Below are positions 11,313 through 22,605 of a DNA stretch of 64,000 nt, piece by piece. Under the pieces are notes generated by a model. It was not told the origin of the DNA, searched no databases, and saw only the letters and a list, made by a program, of their open reading frames with translations. The DNA comes from Mactra quadrangularis (taxonomy: Eukaryota > Mollusca > Bivalvia > Venerida > Mactridae), in the NCBI GenBank assembly GCA_025267735.1, contig CM046297.1, positions 20,920,011 to 20,984,010 of the forward strand. Reading direction: 5' to 3'. The translations under genes and the position numbers were made by a program. How positions within the stretch are numbered: the stretch's first letter is position 1; every line of letters begins with the position of its first letter.

Positions 11313-11455
11313 AGCTTTGCACAGTGGCGGTACCATAGCCAATGAGGTTCATATCCGAGGCGTGGTTATTGCTGGTTGAAAACTATACCCTATGCTGAAT
11401 CGCTGATGTCTTCGGGATAATTAGCATTGCTTGTGAAGTAAAGTCTTGGGAAACT
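11313..11455 (+). ncRNA. U4 spliceosomal snRNA-like sequence (gene or pseudogene)
   Basis: The 5' end AGCTTTGCACAGTGGCGGTA is nearly identical to the conserved metazoan U4 start. It is followed by TAGCCAATGAGG, a loop, and TCCGAGGCG, which together form the 5' stem-loop kink-turn bound by the 15.5K/SNU13 protein. Then come TTATTGCTGGTTGAAAACT (U6-pairing and linker region) and a central stem-loop region ending AGCATTGC. The 5' half is well preserved. The pentaloop is two bases longer than the vertebrate form, and one substitution (C-A-C at 11320-11322) falls in the U6-pairing segment. After AGCATTGC the expected uridine-rich Sm site is not recognisable (ttgtgaag instead), so the 3' domain is diverged or decayed. 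That favours a pseudogene or a variant copy. Upstream elements (PSE) could not be identified by eye. U4 acts in the nucleus, base-paired with U6 in the tri-snRNP. Confidence 0.75.
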
Positions 11456-11530
11456 AATATTCTTGTAAATAAAACCTAGTACATGTAAATAAAAAACTAT
11501 GCACATTGTTTGCACTTAGTGGTTATTATT

Positions 11531-11860
11531 ATACCTCACTGGAATTTCCCTATGCTAAAGCCCTTTACCGGTGCGGGTGTTATTTTGTTCGATCACATTG
11601 TTATATTACCCGCTATCTAAGGGAGACCACTTATTAACGATTAGTAGCCTTGATTTTCAGGTTACTTCCCTTAGTTTAAAAAAAGTCTTTTATTGTACCG
11701 ATAGTTGTCTATACTGTAGTTGTGTTGTTATTTGTTGGTAAATAAATATTTACATGTTACAGATGTGTTCGGTATAATGAAACAAATAACACATGGCAGT
11801 GAGGGTGACGGTACAGATTATCAACCCTTGAAAATAATATCAACCGAGGCGCTAGAAAGG
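11531..11860 (+). mobile_element. Mobile element copy A (partner inverted at 24868-25330)
   Basis: From tatacctcactggaatttcc through cccgctatctaagggagacc and cgattagtagcc, and later ttcggtataatgaaacaaat, acacatggcagtgagggtga and cagattatcaaccc, this matches in order the reverse complement of 24868-25330. Copy A lacks the tRNA-like block and the second half of the terminal palindrome present in the other copy. It has no coding frame. Confidence 0.75.
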
Positions 11861-12227
11861 AAGTGTAATTTTCGGCTCTCACGAGCTTAGATCGGACACA
11901 AGACCTAGCGCTTCGTCTTGTACGAGGAGAAATTTATAATTTCGAGCTTTCCTACGTAATAGGTACAGGAGAAGGGTCCATTAGTAATATTGGTGTGAGT
12001 CATAGATATTTTACGTTGACATACGTCAAATTTATTCCATAATTTATAAGAAAATCAATACTTTGCGTCTGTTTCTTACGGAAAATGACGTCTGCTTTTT
12101 TAGACTGCCATGAGCTTAGATAGGAGACGAAGTCCGAACTCTATATTTCTGACAAATTACGGAAATGTAGTGGTTGCTCGGCCCTCATAGGCTACTAAAA
12201 TCGGAGGCAAGTCATCATTTTACATAA

Positions 12228-14994
12228 GTTCAACAACGAATTAAAACCATCATCATTATTATATATAAAGCAACAATAAATTGAAACCGTCGTCATCATT
12301 TTTTATAATAACAACAACTAATCAAAACCGTCGTCATCATTATATATAACAACAGAAAATTTGAACCGTCATCATCAATATTTAAAACAGCATCAACAAA
12401 TTAAAGCCGTCGTCATCATTATATATAACAGAAACAACAAATAAAACCGTCGTCATCATTATATATAACAGCAACAACGAATTTAAACAATCGTCATCAT
12501 TATATATAACAGCAACAACGAATTTAAACAATCGTCATCATTATATATAACAGCAACAACGAATTTAAACAATCGTCATCATTATATATAACAGCAGCAA
12601 CAAATCAAAACCGGCATCATCATTATATATAACAGCAACAACAAATTTAAGCCGTCGTCATCATTATATATAACAGCAACAACGGATCAAAACCGTCATC
12701 GTTATGTTTTAAGGCAACAACGGATCAAAACCGTCTTGATCATTATATATAACAGCAACAACGGATAAAAACATTCATCATCATTATATATAACAAACAC
12801 AACGGATTTAAACCGTCATCATTATATATAACAGCAACTACGGATCAAAACCGTCATCATTATATATAACAGCAACAACGGATCAAAACCGTCATCATCA
12901 TTATATATAACAGCAACAACGGATCAAAACATTCATCATCATTATATATAACAAACACAACGGATTTAAACCGTCATCATTATATATAACAGCAACTACG
13001 GATCAAAACCGTCATCATTATATATAACAGCAACTACGGATCAAAACCGTCATCATTATATATAACAGCAACAACGGATCAAAACCGTCATCATCATTAT
13101 ATATAACAGCAACAACGGATCAAAACATTCATCATCATTATATATAACAAACACAACGGATTTAAACCGTCATCATTATATATAACAGCAACTACGGATC
13201 AAAACCGTCATCATTATATATAACAGCAACAACGGATCAAAACCGTCATCATTATATATAACAGCAACTACGGATCAAAACCGTCATCATTATATATAAC
13301 AACAACAACGAATCAAATCCGTCATCATCATTATATATAACAGCAACAACTAATTCAAACCGTTATCATCATTATATATAACAGCAACAACGGATCAAAT
13401 CCGCCATCATCATTATATATAACAGCAACAACGAATCAAATCCGTCATCATCATTATATATATAACAGCAACAACGGATCAAAACCGTCATCATCATTAT
13501 ATATATAACAGCAACAACGAATCAAATCCGTCATCATCATTATATATATAACAGCAACAACGAATCAAAACCGTCATCATCATTATATATATAACAGCAA
13601 CAACGGATCAAAACCGCCATCATCATTATATATAACAGCAACTACGGATCAAATCCGTCATCATCACTATATATATAACAGCAACAACGGATCAAAACCG
13701 TCATCATCATTATAAATAACAACAACTACGGATCAAAACCGTCATCATTATATATAACAGCAACAACGGATCAAAACCGTCATCATCATTATATATAACA
13801 GCAACTACGGATCAAAACCGTCATCATTATATATAACAGCAACAACGGATCAAAACCGTCATCATCATTATATATAACAACAACTACGGATCAAAACCGT
13901 CATCATTATATATAACAGCAACAACGGATCAAAACCGTCATCATCATTATATATAACAGCAACTACGGATCAAAACCGTCATCATTATATATAACAGCAA
14001 CAACGGATCAAAACCGTCATCATCATTATATATAACAACAACTACGGATCAAAACCGTCATCATTATATATTGCAGCAACTACGGATCAAATCCGTCATC
14101 ATCATTATATATAACAACAACTACGGATCAAAACCGTCATCATTATATATAACAGCATTAACGGATCAAAACCGTCATCATCATTATCTATAACAGCAAC
14201 TACGGATCAAAACCGTCATCATTATATATAACAGCAACAACGGATTAAAGCCGTCATCATCATTATATATTACAGCAACAACGAATTAAAGCCGTCATCA
14301 TCATTATATATAACAACAACTACGGATCAAAACCGTCATCATTATATATAACAGCAACAACGGATTAAAGCCGTCATCATCTTTATATATAACAGCAACA
14401 ACGGATCAAAACCGTCATCATTATATATAACAACAACTACGGATCAAAACCGTCATCATCACTATATATATAACAGCAACAACGGATCAAAACCGTCATC
14501 ATCATTATATATAACAACAACTACGGATCAAAACCGTCATCATTATATATAACAGCAACAACGGATTAAAGCCGTCATCATCATTATATATAACAGCAAC
14601 AACGAATCAAATCCGTCATCATCACTATATATATAACAGCAACAACGGATCAAAACCGTCATCATTATATATAACAGCAACAACGGATCAAAACCGTCAT
14701 CATTATATATAACAGCAACGACGGATTAAAACAGTCGATCATCATTATATATAACAGCAACAACGGATCAAAACCGTCATCATTATATATTGCAGCCACA
14801 ACGGATCAAAACCGTCATCATTATATATAACAGCAACAACGGATGAAAACCGTCATCATCATTATATATAACAACAACTACGGATCAAAACCGTCATCAT
14901 CATTATATATAACAGCAACAACGGATTAAAACCGTCATCATCATTATATATAACAGCAACTACGGATCAAAACCGTCATCATTATATAGAACAG
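12228..14994. repeat. Satellite array of 38/41-bp units
   Basis: About 70 tandem units cover 2.75 kb. A typical unit reads cagcaacaacggatcaaaac, cgtcatcatcattatatataa. Units of 41 bases carry three atc/tca steps, units of 38 bases two. The left edge (12.23-12.6 kb) is most diverged and the centre most uniform, as expected for an array homogenised by unequal exchange. Short higher-order blocks are visible, for example a run containing caaacacaacggatttaaac repeated at 12.79, 12.95 and 13.15 kb. The right edge abuts a palindromic element. No coding role is apparent. Confidence 0.95.
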
Positions 14995-15181
14995 CAGTTA
15001 TCGCGAACGTTACAGAACGTTACATAACGATACATTCGGAACTCCTCGGCCATATAATTGTTTAATCTAACACCGGTAGTTTCAAAATAGCGTCTAAATA
15101 TGTCCGATATTATTCGCAGCAAATGATCGAGGAGTTCCAAATGTATCGTTACGGAACGTTCTGTACCGTTCGCAGTAACTG
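14995..15181. mobile_element. Palindromic MITE abutting the satellite
   Basis: Left terminus CAGTTATCGCGAACGTTACA and right terminus ...CGTTCGCAGTAACTG are inverted repeats. Inside each end are the nested words aacgttac(a)gaacgtt and cgatacattcggaactcctc. The reverse complement aligns throughout with 18711-18903. The open frames crossing this region (up to 125 codons on the minus strand) follow from the element's structure and adjacent sequence and are not treated as genes. Confidence 0.75.
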
Positions 15182-15189
15182 AACTCAGC

Positions 15190-16640
15190 CCAGGCATTTG
15201 AATCGTCGATAGTTTTCGACTTGTGGTATAACTTAAGCCTTTCGGCGAAATCGCCAAAAGTGTAAAAAGCCAGTTTCTTTCGTCGTAACACATCAAATAA
15301 GTATATTTGCGAACACGTTTACAATGTCTAAAAGAATATTTAAAAATATGCACGCACATTTTTAAAGCAAATGCCAGGTAATGACAAGCTTCTACATATA
15401 TTACATTTCAAAAGCTTAAAGGTAAGTTTGCTGTGCCGTTCTTAGTCTCTACTATCTTAGATTGCAGATTGTTAGTGTAACATAATGTACCAACATATGT
15501 TCGGATGGAAAGGTCAGGAAATGGCTAGCACAATCGTATATTTTTCAAAACTTTCCTGTTTTCGGTAAAAGATCTAAAATCCTGCTGGGCTGTATTAATA
15601 TTACACACTTTGAGGCGAACCTTAGTATGTAAAAAACGGGGGGATATATTATACTATGTTCTACGACAACGTGCGATCTAGGGAATTGCATGCACGGTAG
15701 AGGTTGAAGCCCCGAACTCTTCAAACATCGATCTGTGCGTGACGTCGGTATGCACCATGTTCCAGTGTCATATTGTTCTGAGAAAGAAGCATCTTGCTAC
15801 ATGGTGTTTCCATATAGTACTAGGTACAGTTTGTTTTTCCGCAGTTGCTGCTCTCATAAAGCTGGCTTTAAGCTTTGATGGACCTCGACTAACTATTTCT
15901 GTGTCCTAATCAGCACGTTTATACGGGCCTATGTGTATCTGCGCTGGGTTGACTCACAGTTGAGGTCCTTAATCATTTTGGTGGCACAACCATACTGCAT
16001 ATCAATGGTCAATGAATCTTGTAGCTGTCCGATCTGTATTTGTTTAAATAAGTAATGTAGCGGGGCTTGAAAAAAATGTCCTACATTATGGACGTACATT
16101 CTACCTAATGATAGGCTCACTATGGTCCGACAGACTGTGGTCTTTACTTTCAAGGGAAACATGCTACATGCTGTACTTCGTAGCGGAACTTATGGAGTAA
16201 TGCCATTCGGAACACATCAGCGATCGTCAGTTTACGGAATCACCCGAGTGGATTTCCGAGTGTAGTTAACGTGTGCATACGCTGGCAAAATGGGTCTATG
16301 TAGCTGCTTTGGTCGTTCATACTTCAAAATATGTATGGTGAAATATGATGTGTCGTTATTGGGGGCTAGACATGATTATTACGTAATGAGAAAACAATTA
16401 GATAATATTTGCACAAATAAGTAAGGAAAATGCTCGTTTGGTAGATTGCAATTCAAAGTTTTCTTTACTCGTAGTACTTGTTTTGCCAAATTTGTTACAA
16501 AACGTAATCCCCCCCTTTGTTTTAAACAAACCCTGGATCCACACCTGTAATATTTATCGAAAAGGAAAATTTAAGATGTAACTTAATTGATCTTAAGGCC
16601 TAAAATCCATGTTATGGTCAGAAGCGAAGTTAATCAACGG
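15190..16640. other. Unassigned stretch, CpG-richer near 15.2-15.35 kb
   Basis: On the minus strand 15190-15345 follows a pyrimidine tract and AG (attcttttag|acattg) and contains ttttggcgatttcgccgaaa, with composition closer to coding than its surroundings. No donor or domain is evident, and two frames are open, which weakens any protein call. The rest shows nothing I can identify. Confidence 0.3.
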
Positions 16641-16659
16641 ACTTGATCACAATAGCGTC

Positions 16660-16863
16660 AAGAAAGGCGTACTCTGATTGGTTGAGACGTGTGAGCGAAA
16701 CTCAACTAGCTCGTGCGCTCCATAGATTCAAGTCCAGTTGACGATGGTGTAGAAGGCCTGTGAAAATCCCTGCAGGCAAAAACGGGTGATCGACCGATGT
16801 TTGTAATCCCGGACAGGAAGTAGAAAGGCTGCGCATGTCAGTTGTTTGGATATTTTGAAAGAG
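16660..16863 (+). promoter_or_regulatory. Probable promoter and non-coding first exon
   Basis: This is a CpG-rich patch in AT-rich DNA. It carries an inverted CCAAT box (ctctgATTGGttgag, 16677-16681) and ends in a textbook 5' splice donor, AAAGAG|GTAAGCAT (GT at 16864). The ATGs inside (16798 and 16834) open only short frames that stop before the donor. If it is an exon it is 5'UTR, with upstream ORFs. Direction is plus. It could be the start of the plus-strand gene whose last exons are at 54121 and 61321, but nothing in the sequence proves the link. Transcript data would settle it. Confidence 0.4.
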
Positions 16864-16869
16864 GTAAGC

Positions 16870-17650
16870 ATAAATTTTTGAGTTTGAAATTTTGGTTTGG
16901 AATTTGTGTTTTAGAGGTTAGTAATCTTAATGAACATTATTTATTACATGTACGGTGGAGAAGAACGTTCGTTTTAGCTATCGTCGGGGTATTTTACCAC
17001 CTTTTATGCATATTTAGACGTCAATGAGTGATTTTCAAAAGGTCTTTGTTCATTTGACCAAGGGCCCAATATAAACTATGTAGGCCTATAAGATCCATGA
17101 TTTGGCTTTGTTCATATCCAATGCATAAAAAATGTAACGTACATTGAGCAGGGATGCGAGCTTCCAAAAGAATTTTGATTAACACGGTGGCATTGTAAAT
17201 TTGACTGGAGGCTAATTTACATAATCTGTCTGTGTGCAAAATAAATATTTATCATTAATTGTATGCTCTATATCGTTGTCAGTCATGCATTCTAACACAG
17301 GCATGTGCGTTTTCACTCTTTATTTAATGTGACGTCATCTATGCTTTATTATTCAACAAAATATAGCTCGTGACGGCTGTTGAAATTTTACTCCCCACGT
17401 TAAATGCACAAAGCCGAAAAAGGCGCCCGAGTTTATTAGGGTTGACTTTTACAATTTGGTTTCTATTCTATAATTAAGATTTTAATATTTTTTGTTCGGA
17501 ATAAGAAACACGTATCTGTGAGAATTGTGTAAATAAATGCTATTTTCGGCCTTTGCACTGGGGTGGATTTCAACAGCATGACGTTTCTGACAGTTAAAAA
17601 TAGTTCTATAAATATATCTTTTCTACGGATGTATTTTATGATGTTAGAAT
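16870..17650. other. AT-rich stretch, no feature recognised
   Basis: It lies just downstream of the putative donor and reads like intron sequence. Short opposite-strand frames at 17021-17239 have no motif. I see nothing else to annotate. Confidence 0.35.
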
Positions 17651-17651
17651 C

Positions 17652-17843
17652 GAAATAACTTACAGTTGTCTATATTTTGTTGTCTAATAAAATATAGGCA
17701 CTCGTTTGATGCGCTTATTAAATCACTCGTGCTAAAGCACTCGTGATTTAATCATACGCGCATCACAACTCGTGCCTATACTGTAATGGCTACTCGAGTA
17801 TATTTTATTAGACAACAAAATATAGACAACTGTAAGTTATTTC
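17652..17843. mobile_element. Palindromic element with perfect 45-bp termini
   Basis: The first 45 bases (gaaataacttacagttgtct, atattttgttgtctaataaa, atata) are repeated without a mismatch as the reverse complement at the right end. A second, imperfect inverted pair sits inside (ggcactcg.ttgatgcgc / gcgcatcacaactcgtgcc) around the centre gtgctaaagcac. With TA followed by CAGTTGTC inside each end it resembles a Tc1/mariner-like MITE. No clear target duplication lies outside the 45-bp arms. Perfect arms imply recent insertion or gene conversion between the arms. Confidence 0.8.
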
Positions 17844-18394
17844 TTCAATACAGGTCATTGGTTCTGACACTATTTGATTTTCGTTTATTTCATGTCTCAC
17901 AGACTTCATAATTGATGGACGCTAGCTGCACTGTATGTTGTCTAACAAACATGGAACTTGTGACAGGTCTTTCATCTATCTATTCAATTGACTACTAAAC
18001 AAAGAACCAATGAGCAGTACTCATAGCTTGGTACGTAAAATCTTTTAAATATTCATTGATCAAAACAAGAGGCATTTTCTCCATATTTTGATGTAATTTG
18101 TTAGTTAATAATCTTCAATTAAATCTGTCCATTTATTTTGGTAGGTTTTGATGTAAATTGTCATCATTGGCAGATTAATATGGAAGTTGGGGTTATCTCC
18201 CTTCCCCTGGATATTCATAATACATGCTCTAAGTGGATTCAAATAATATGTATGGTTTCTAGACACCAATGGTATATAGTGACATGATAATGAACTGCTT
18301 GTAAGCAAAAGTTTGAACTCCCATGGAGAAAATCCCTTTCTAAGGGATTTTCAAACAAATAATTGAGCGTTTAAATAAGTAGTGTTAATGCATG

Positions 18395-18655
18395 CAACAC
18401 CAACAGCTGAGTAAAGTTTAACAGTAGAGAAAAATTAATTGAGCTGGATTTTCGAGTTACAACCCTTAAAGATGTGAACAACACTAGTCACCGACAGATT
18501 AACAGAGAATAGCCATAGAAATTATTTCATGACTAAACACTTAGAAAGAATACCTTGCCTGGGAATTGAACATACAACCCCTTTGATCTATAGACTTGTG
18601 CACTACAACTCTCTACTAGTAAACTTATCGGCTACTAAGATAGCTGGGAGGTAAA
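18395..18655 (-). mobile_element. Degenerate tRNA-derived SINE, family 2
   Basis: The minus strand reads cccagctatcttagtagccg at the A-box end and later a T-arm-like tgttcaattcccaggcaagg. A diverged body retains the general order of the family 2 copies at 4913 and 5435. The 3' tail is not well preserved. Confidence 0.5.
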
Positions 18656-18710
18656 ATATTGGATCAGGGTATGATATGGGAACTAAGTATTCTTTGTGAT
18701 TCAGGGCTGA

Positions 18711-18903
18711 GTTCAGTTACCGCGAACGTTACAGAACGTTCTGTAACGATACATTCGGAACTCCTTGTCCATTTGCTGCGGATAATCTCTGACATATTTA
18801 GACGCTATTTTGAAACTATCGGTGTTGAAGTAAACAAGTATATGGCCGAGGAGTTCCGAATGTATCGTTATGTAACGTTCTGTAACGTTTTGTGTAATTG
18901 AAC
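18711..18903. mobile_element. Palindromic MITE, second copy
   Basis: It runs from GTTCAGTTACCGCGAACGTT to ...GTAACGTTTTGTGTAATTGAAC. Inverted inner arms acattcggaactcctt and aggagttccgaatgt flank a middle part (gacatatttagacgctattt, tgaaactatcggtgtt) that matches the reverse complement of the copy at 14995-15181. The short open frame across it is a by-product. Confidence 0.75.
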
Positions 18904-18919
18904 ACGCTACAGGTCCTAC

Positions 18920-19490
18920 TGGGTGTTATAAATACTTAATTCATTATTATCATGATATTTATTATAATATGATATATTTTATGATTACAGACCTGTACTG
19001 ATTCAACTGTGATACACTCATGACCCAACATGATGTCTCGTTGTCAAGTTTGATTCATTTTTCATTACATGTGAGTTTTATATGTCATTACTTATTTTGT
19101 TATCATTATCTTATGGTGCTTATAGACAATATTATTGGGTTATGTATGAAAGAACTTTCACCTGACCAGAGATCTTGGACAATTGGTTTTTACCAGTACT
19201 AAACAAAACTTCAACCAGGAGCCATATACATCTTTATTGCCTCCAAAATATTTGAAGATTTACAGTTTATAGTATAATAGAACATAGAACATTCAAATAA
19301 TAATGATAATAATAATAAATATGTACAAACATTGACTTACATGAGTAGATTATTACAATAAGTGAAAATTAGCAATATATTTACATGTACTGTACAACAG
19401 TATAAAGAATATAAATGATCTTGAAACAATTACCTAATAAAATATGTATTAGACATCTTGTCAGTTTCAGATACATCTTTAAATTATATA
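18920..19490. other. AT-rich stretch, no gene recognised
   Basis: It contains simple AT-rich sequence with an aataataataa-type tract near 19300. I see no coding or structural feature beyond that. Confidence 0.35.
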
Positions 19491-19492
19491 GT

Positions 19493-19568
19493 GAATATTT
19501 TTGTCATTGTTTTAGCATAGTAAATCGAAAGCGAAATATATTACTATGCTTTAATGACGAAAATATCC
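19493..19568. repeat. Hairpin downstream of LINE remnant
   Basis: Arms tatttttgtcattgttttag followed by catagtaa, and ttactatgctttaatgacga followed by aaata, are near-perfect inverted repeats around about 17 bases. It lies about 135 bases beyond the end of the minus-strand reverse-transcriptase remnant, so it may be the 3'UTR stem-loop of that LINE or a separate palindromic element. Confidence 0.55.
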
Positions 19569-19702
19569 TATTGTCCTGAAAGAATATCAAGTGTCATAGT
19601 TCAATGCGAAAAAAACAACAGAAAAAAACACAATAAGAAAACAAGCTATGTGTTGGTAGTGTTTATAAATTAGATTTATAGTTCAATGCATAAATTATGT
19701 AT

Positions 19703-20404
19703 CTAGTTAAAAATTGACTTTAAGAAGTTAGCACTTATAATTAGAAAGTTCGAATAATGGTCAATTGGCACTAATGCTGCAATATCACTGTCTGCAAATC
19801 CTAATAAGCACTTCAAAAAATGTGTTCTGTTTAATGTCACTAGGTAATGACGCTGCGGTTTATTACACTGATTTTCTACAATATCAAGAAATAGTTGATA
19901 GATTGTAATTACATTCAAATAGTAAGTGATTGAGTTCGACAGAGGTATTTTGGAGACATTTATGGCATGTAAACTCTTGTTCATGTGTAGTTTTGCATAG
20001 TATCGAGACTACAGATTTCAAAACACCAACAGAATCCGGTCTCTCTGCGGCCGCTTTCCAAATATTAGATAGTCTTAGGTTGGCGTGAATGGTTCTGAAC
20101 ATTTTAAAGTCATCACTGGTTTGCATTCGAAAACGCCATTCTGTTTGTTCTATAGTTAAAATTGCATTTCTTGTATATCTTTTCCATACATATTTACTTG
20201 GAAATGTACCATTTGACATAAAAGTGTCTAAATAATCAATTAGTTTGTATTTGTCAAGGACACATATAACATCGAGTATGAAACCTAACGATGTCGAGCT
20301 TAATGTCGTTCTATAGTGAAAAAGTCGAGCAATGAAAACTTTACTTGTTAGCTCATTCGATGTAAGTCTACACGAAGTACCTACAAATTCTCCCTTTAAT
20401 TAAA
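19703..20404 (-). pseudogene. LINE reverse-transcriptase C-terminal remnant, frameshifted
   Basis: The minus strand stays open from about 20404 down to 19884 (about 174 codons). It then continues in another frame from about 19920 to the stop at 19703, so one frameshift is needed. The first part contains VFIARLFHYRTTLS, a WRFRMQTSDDFKMFRTIHAN segment and a cysteine/histidine knuckle (TCHKCLQ ... ELNHLLFEC). That arrangement is typical of the region after the polymerase domain in non-LTR retrotransposon ORF2 proteins. The C-terminal part ends SANFLKSIFN. The palm and endonuclease domains are missing, as expected of a 5'-truncated insertion. An intron-acceptor-like tract sits just upstream (cttttttaattaaag|gga), so a domesticated exon is a less likely alternative. 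Confidence 0.7.
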
Positions 20405-20419
20405 AAAGATAAATATTCA

Positions 20420-21505
20420 ATTTTATGGTATGCTATGATCTGTTAAAGTCAAGAATCCAACCCAAGCACTGGCTCCAGATTCCATATCTTATGATTATAA
20501 AGTGTACGTCACTATATATAGTTCCAATGATAGCATAAATCTAGTCATAATTTTTACTCGTACACGGTGATGAATACAGGAGCGATTTTTAATTGTGTTT
20601 GTTGACAAAATATTATATGTGCGTGCATCTTAAAGTATGTGAGGACTCTAGTGCTAGTGAACCCAAGATAACTGGATCTTAAACTGTGCTCACCACAACA
20701 AAAAGAAATATTTTTATTACTTAATAGTTTGGGACAAAAGAGTAATTTGCATAATGATGATATAAGTACATGTAGGACTGAAATGATTCTATTAAATACA
20801 TTGAAAATGTATTTAAAATTGTCTATAAATTGTAAGGATTTAAATTTTTTAGCTACAATGAAAAATTAGTGATAAATGAATTAGAATGAACATGACATGG
20901 TTTACTGATGTAGTTCTATAAGCCCAGGATAAATGAAATGTAACTTTGTCATATAAAGTTCATTTACTTCATGTAATATGGTTAGTTGATAATTTTACTC
21001 TGTACAATACTTAAGGAAATTTTTAAGTACCCTAATCTTAATAATGTAGTAAATTTTTATTTTTCAACATTTATGTCCAATCCATTATGAAAGTGTGTAT
21101 ACGACCATACTGTCATTCTGATTATGCTTTCATGATTCTTTATAGATGCAAACCCGATTTTGTTGAGCATGTGGTGAAGAAAGAAAATGGGAAAGTTTTT
21201 TATTGCTATGATTTAACAGAAAAAAATAGCAATTAGAAATTTTATCAGTTGACGCACCACCTTGCAAAAAGCATGAAAACCATGCAAGCAGACCACAGTA
21301 TGGTCCTATATACATGTCCATTATCAATTGGACATAAATGTTGATAAATAAGTTTCTTATAAAATTGAAATCAAGGTACTCAGAAGTTTCTTTAAGTATA
21401 TATAACATTTTGGTCTTAAGATTGAAATATTCAATGTGACGAGTGCAAGATTGTTACTTTCATCTTTTAAATGATATCTAATAAAGAAACATACTATCAT
21501 ATGTA
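20420..21505. other. AT-rich stretch, no gene recognised
   Basis: A 92-codon minus-strand frame at 21130-21408 has no family resemblance or splice context. I see nothing supportable here. Confidence 0.35.
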
Positions 21506-21509
21506 TATA

Positions 21510-21538
21510 CAGTGCTCACCAAAAGTATGGAGACAAAA
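21510..21538. mobile_element. Tc1/mariner-like left terminus
   Basis: TA followed by CAGTGCTCACCAAAAGTATG and GAGACAAAA matches the terminus of the intact element at 60349. The only opposite-facing end nearby is at 24816-24839, 3.3 kb away, with a MITE, a LINE end and a SINE in between. Confidence 0.5.
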
Positions 21539-21819
21539 GAAATTTATTGAACTTCTTAAATGTCTATGACTGTTTTTTTGAAGCCATCAAATTCAATATA
21601 CTAATACAGTTATAAAATCTCAATTATCTAAATTCATAGGGACTAGAAAAATAATTTGGATGATCCATTATTTCGGTTAAAGCCAAGTTGATGATAAGAA
21701 GATAATATCTTGGATTTCTTAATATCTATACTAAGTTTTCAAGCAATTTTAATTCAAAACTCTCGGTTTATGTTAAAATGTCATTCTTTTCCATTATAAA
21801 ACATGCAATTATTTATATA

Positions 21820-22185
21820 AATTGGGACTTTAGTCACTTATTTTTCATTGATAAGATCTAAAACATTCCAAATGGTAAGTAGGTCCCTACAGTTGGAATC
21901 CTTTGATTTTATCATTGAAGTCCTATGTAAGGATAACAAAATATTTCATATAATATCTTTCTTGTTAATGAAGATATTAACAGAAGTGGTGAAATTAAGA
22001 TAGTCCTTTACCCTAAATATACTTAGCTTGATTTTCAAGTAAAATAAATGATTTACAAAAATGTTAAGATTAACTTTGGCAAATTGACACTGAAAAGTAA
22101 GGGTAAAATCCGAGTGATCCAACTATTTGGACCTACCTATTTGAAGAGTAAACAAGAGGAAATAACTGACTAATGTCCCTTAATT
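21820..22185. mobile_element. MITE of the 350-bp GGGACTTTAG family
   Basis: Left end attgggactttagtcactta and right end gaaataactgactaatgtcc plus cttaat are inverted repeats. The interior (ggtaagtaggtccctacagt, tggaatccttt, taacaaaatatttcat, ggcaaattgacactgaaaag, aatccgagtgatccaac) aligns along its whole length with 60947-61299. It has no coding frame. Confidence 0.8.
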
Positions 22186-22605
22186 TTGAGTGATTATTGC
22201 TCAGAGTTTGTGGTACTACATGTTTTTCATTGGTTCAATCAAATGTATAGCCTAATAGACTGTGCATCGTTTATGACTGTTAGGTCATACGATCTTACGT
22301 AATGATTATATACATGTACATAATTCAACTAGATATATTCATTGTGCTCAATAAATGATACTAAATTATCGTATTGTAAAAATCACTTATTTTTAAGAAC
22401 GTTGTAATTTTCGTCAGTGTTTGACTTCATATTTCAAAATGAAATAATTTGAATTCCCCTAGGAGGGTTGCATATAAGTTTTCGTTAATAAATTGTATTT
22501 TTTAAAGCTGATCCAAATTAAACTGAAATGTGATAATTTTGCTATTAGCCTATTACACTGCATGCATTCAAACATAAAAAATAAATCACATCTACTTTTA
22601 TTGAA

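Noticed and set aside
12228..14994. CRISPR-like array
   Set aside because: Units are contiguous with no unique spacers. Variation is in the unit itself, and the host is an animal.
14982..15359. 125-codon minus-strand open frame
   Set aside because: It runs from unique DNA across a palindromic MITE. The same frame-like pattern recurs in the other MITE copy at 18659-18901, so it is a product of the element.
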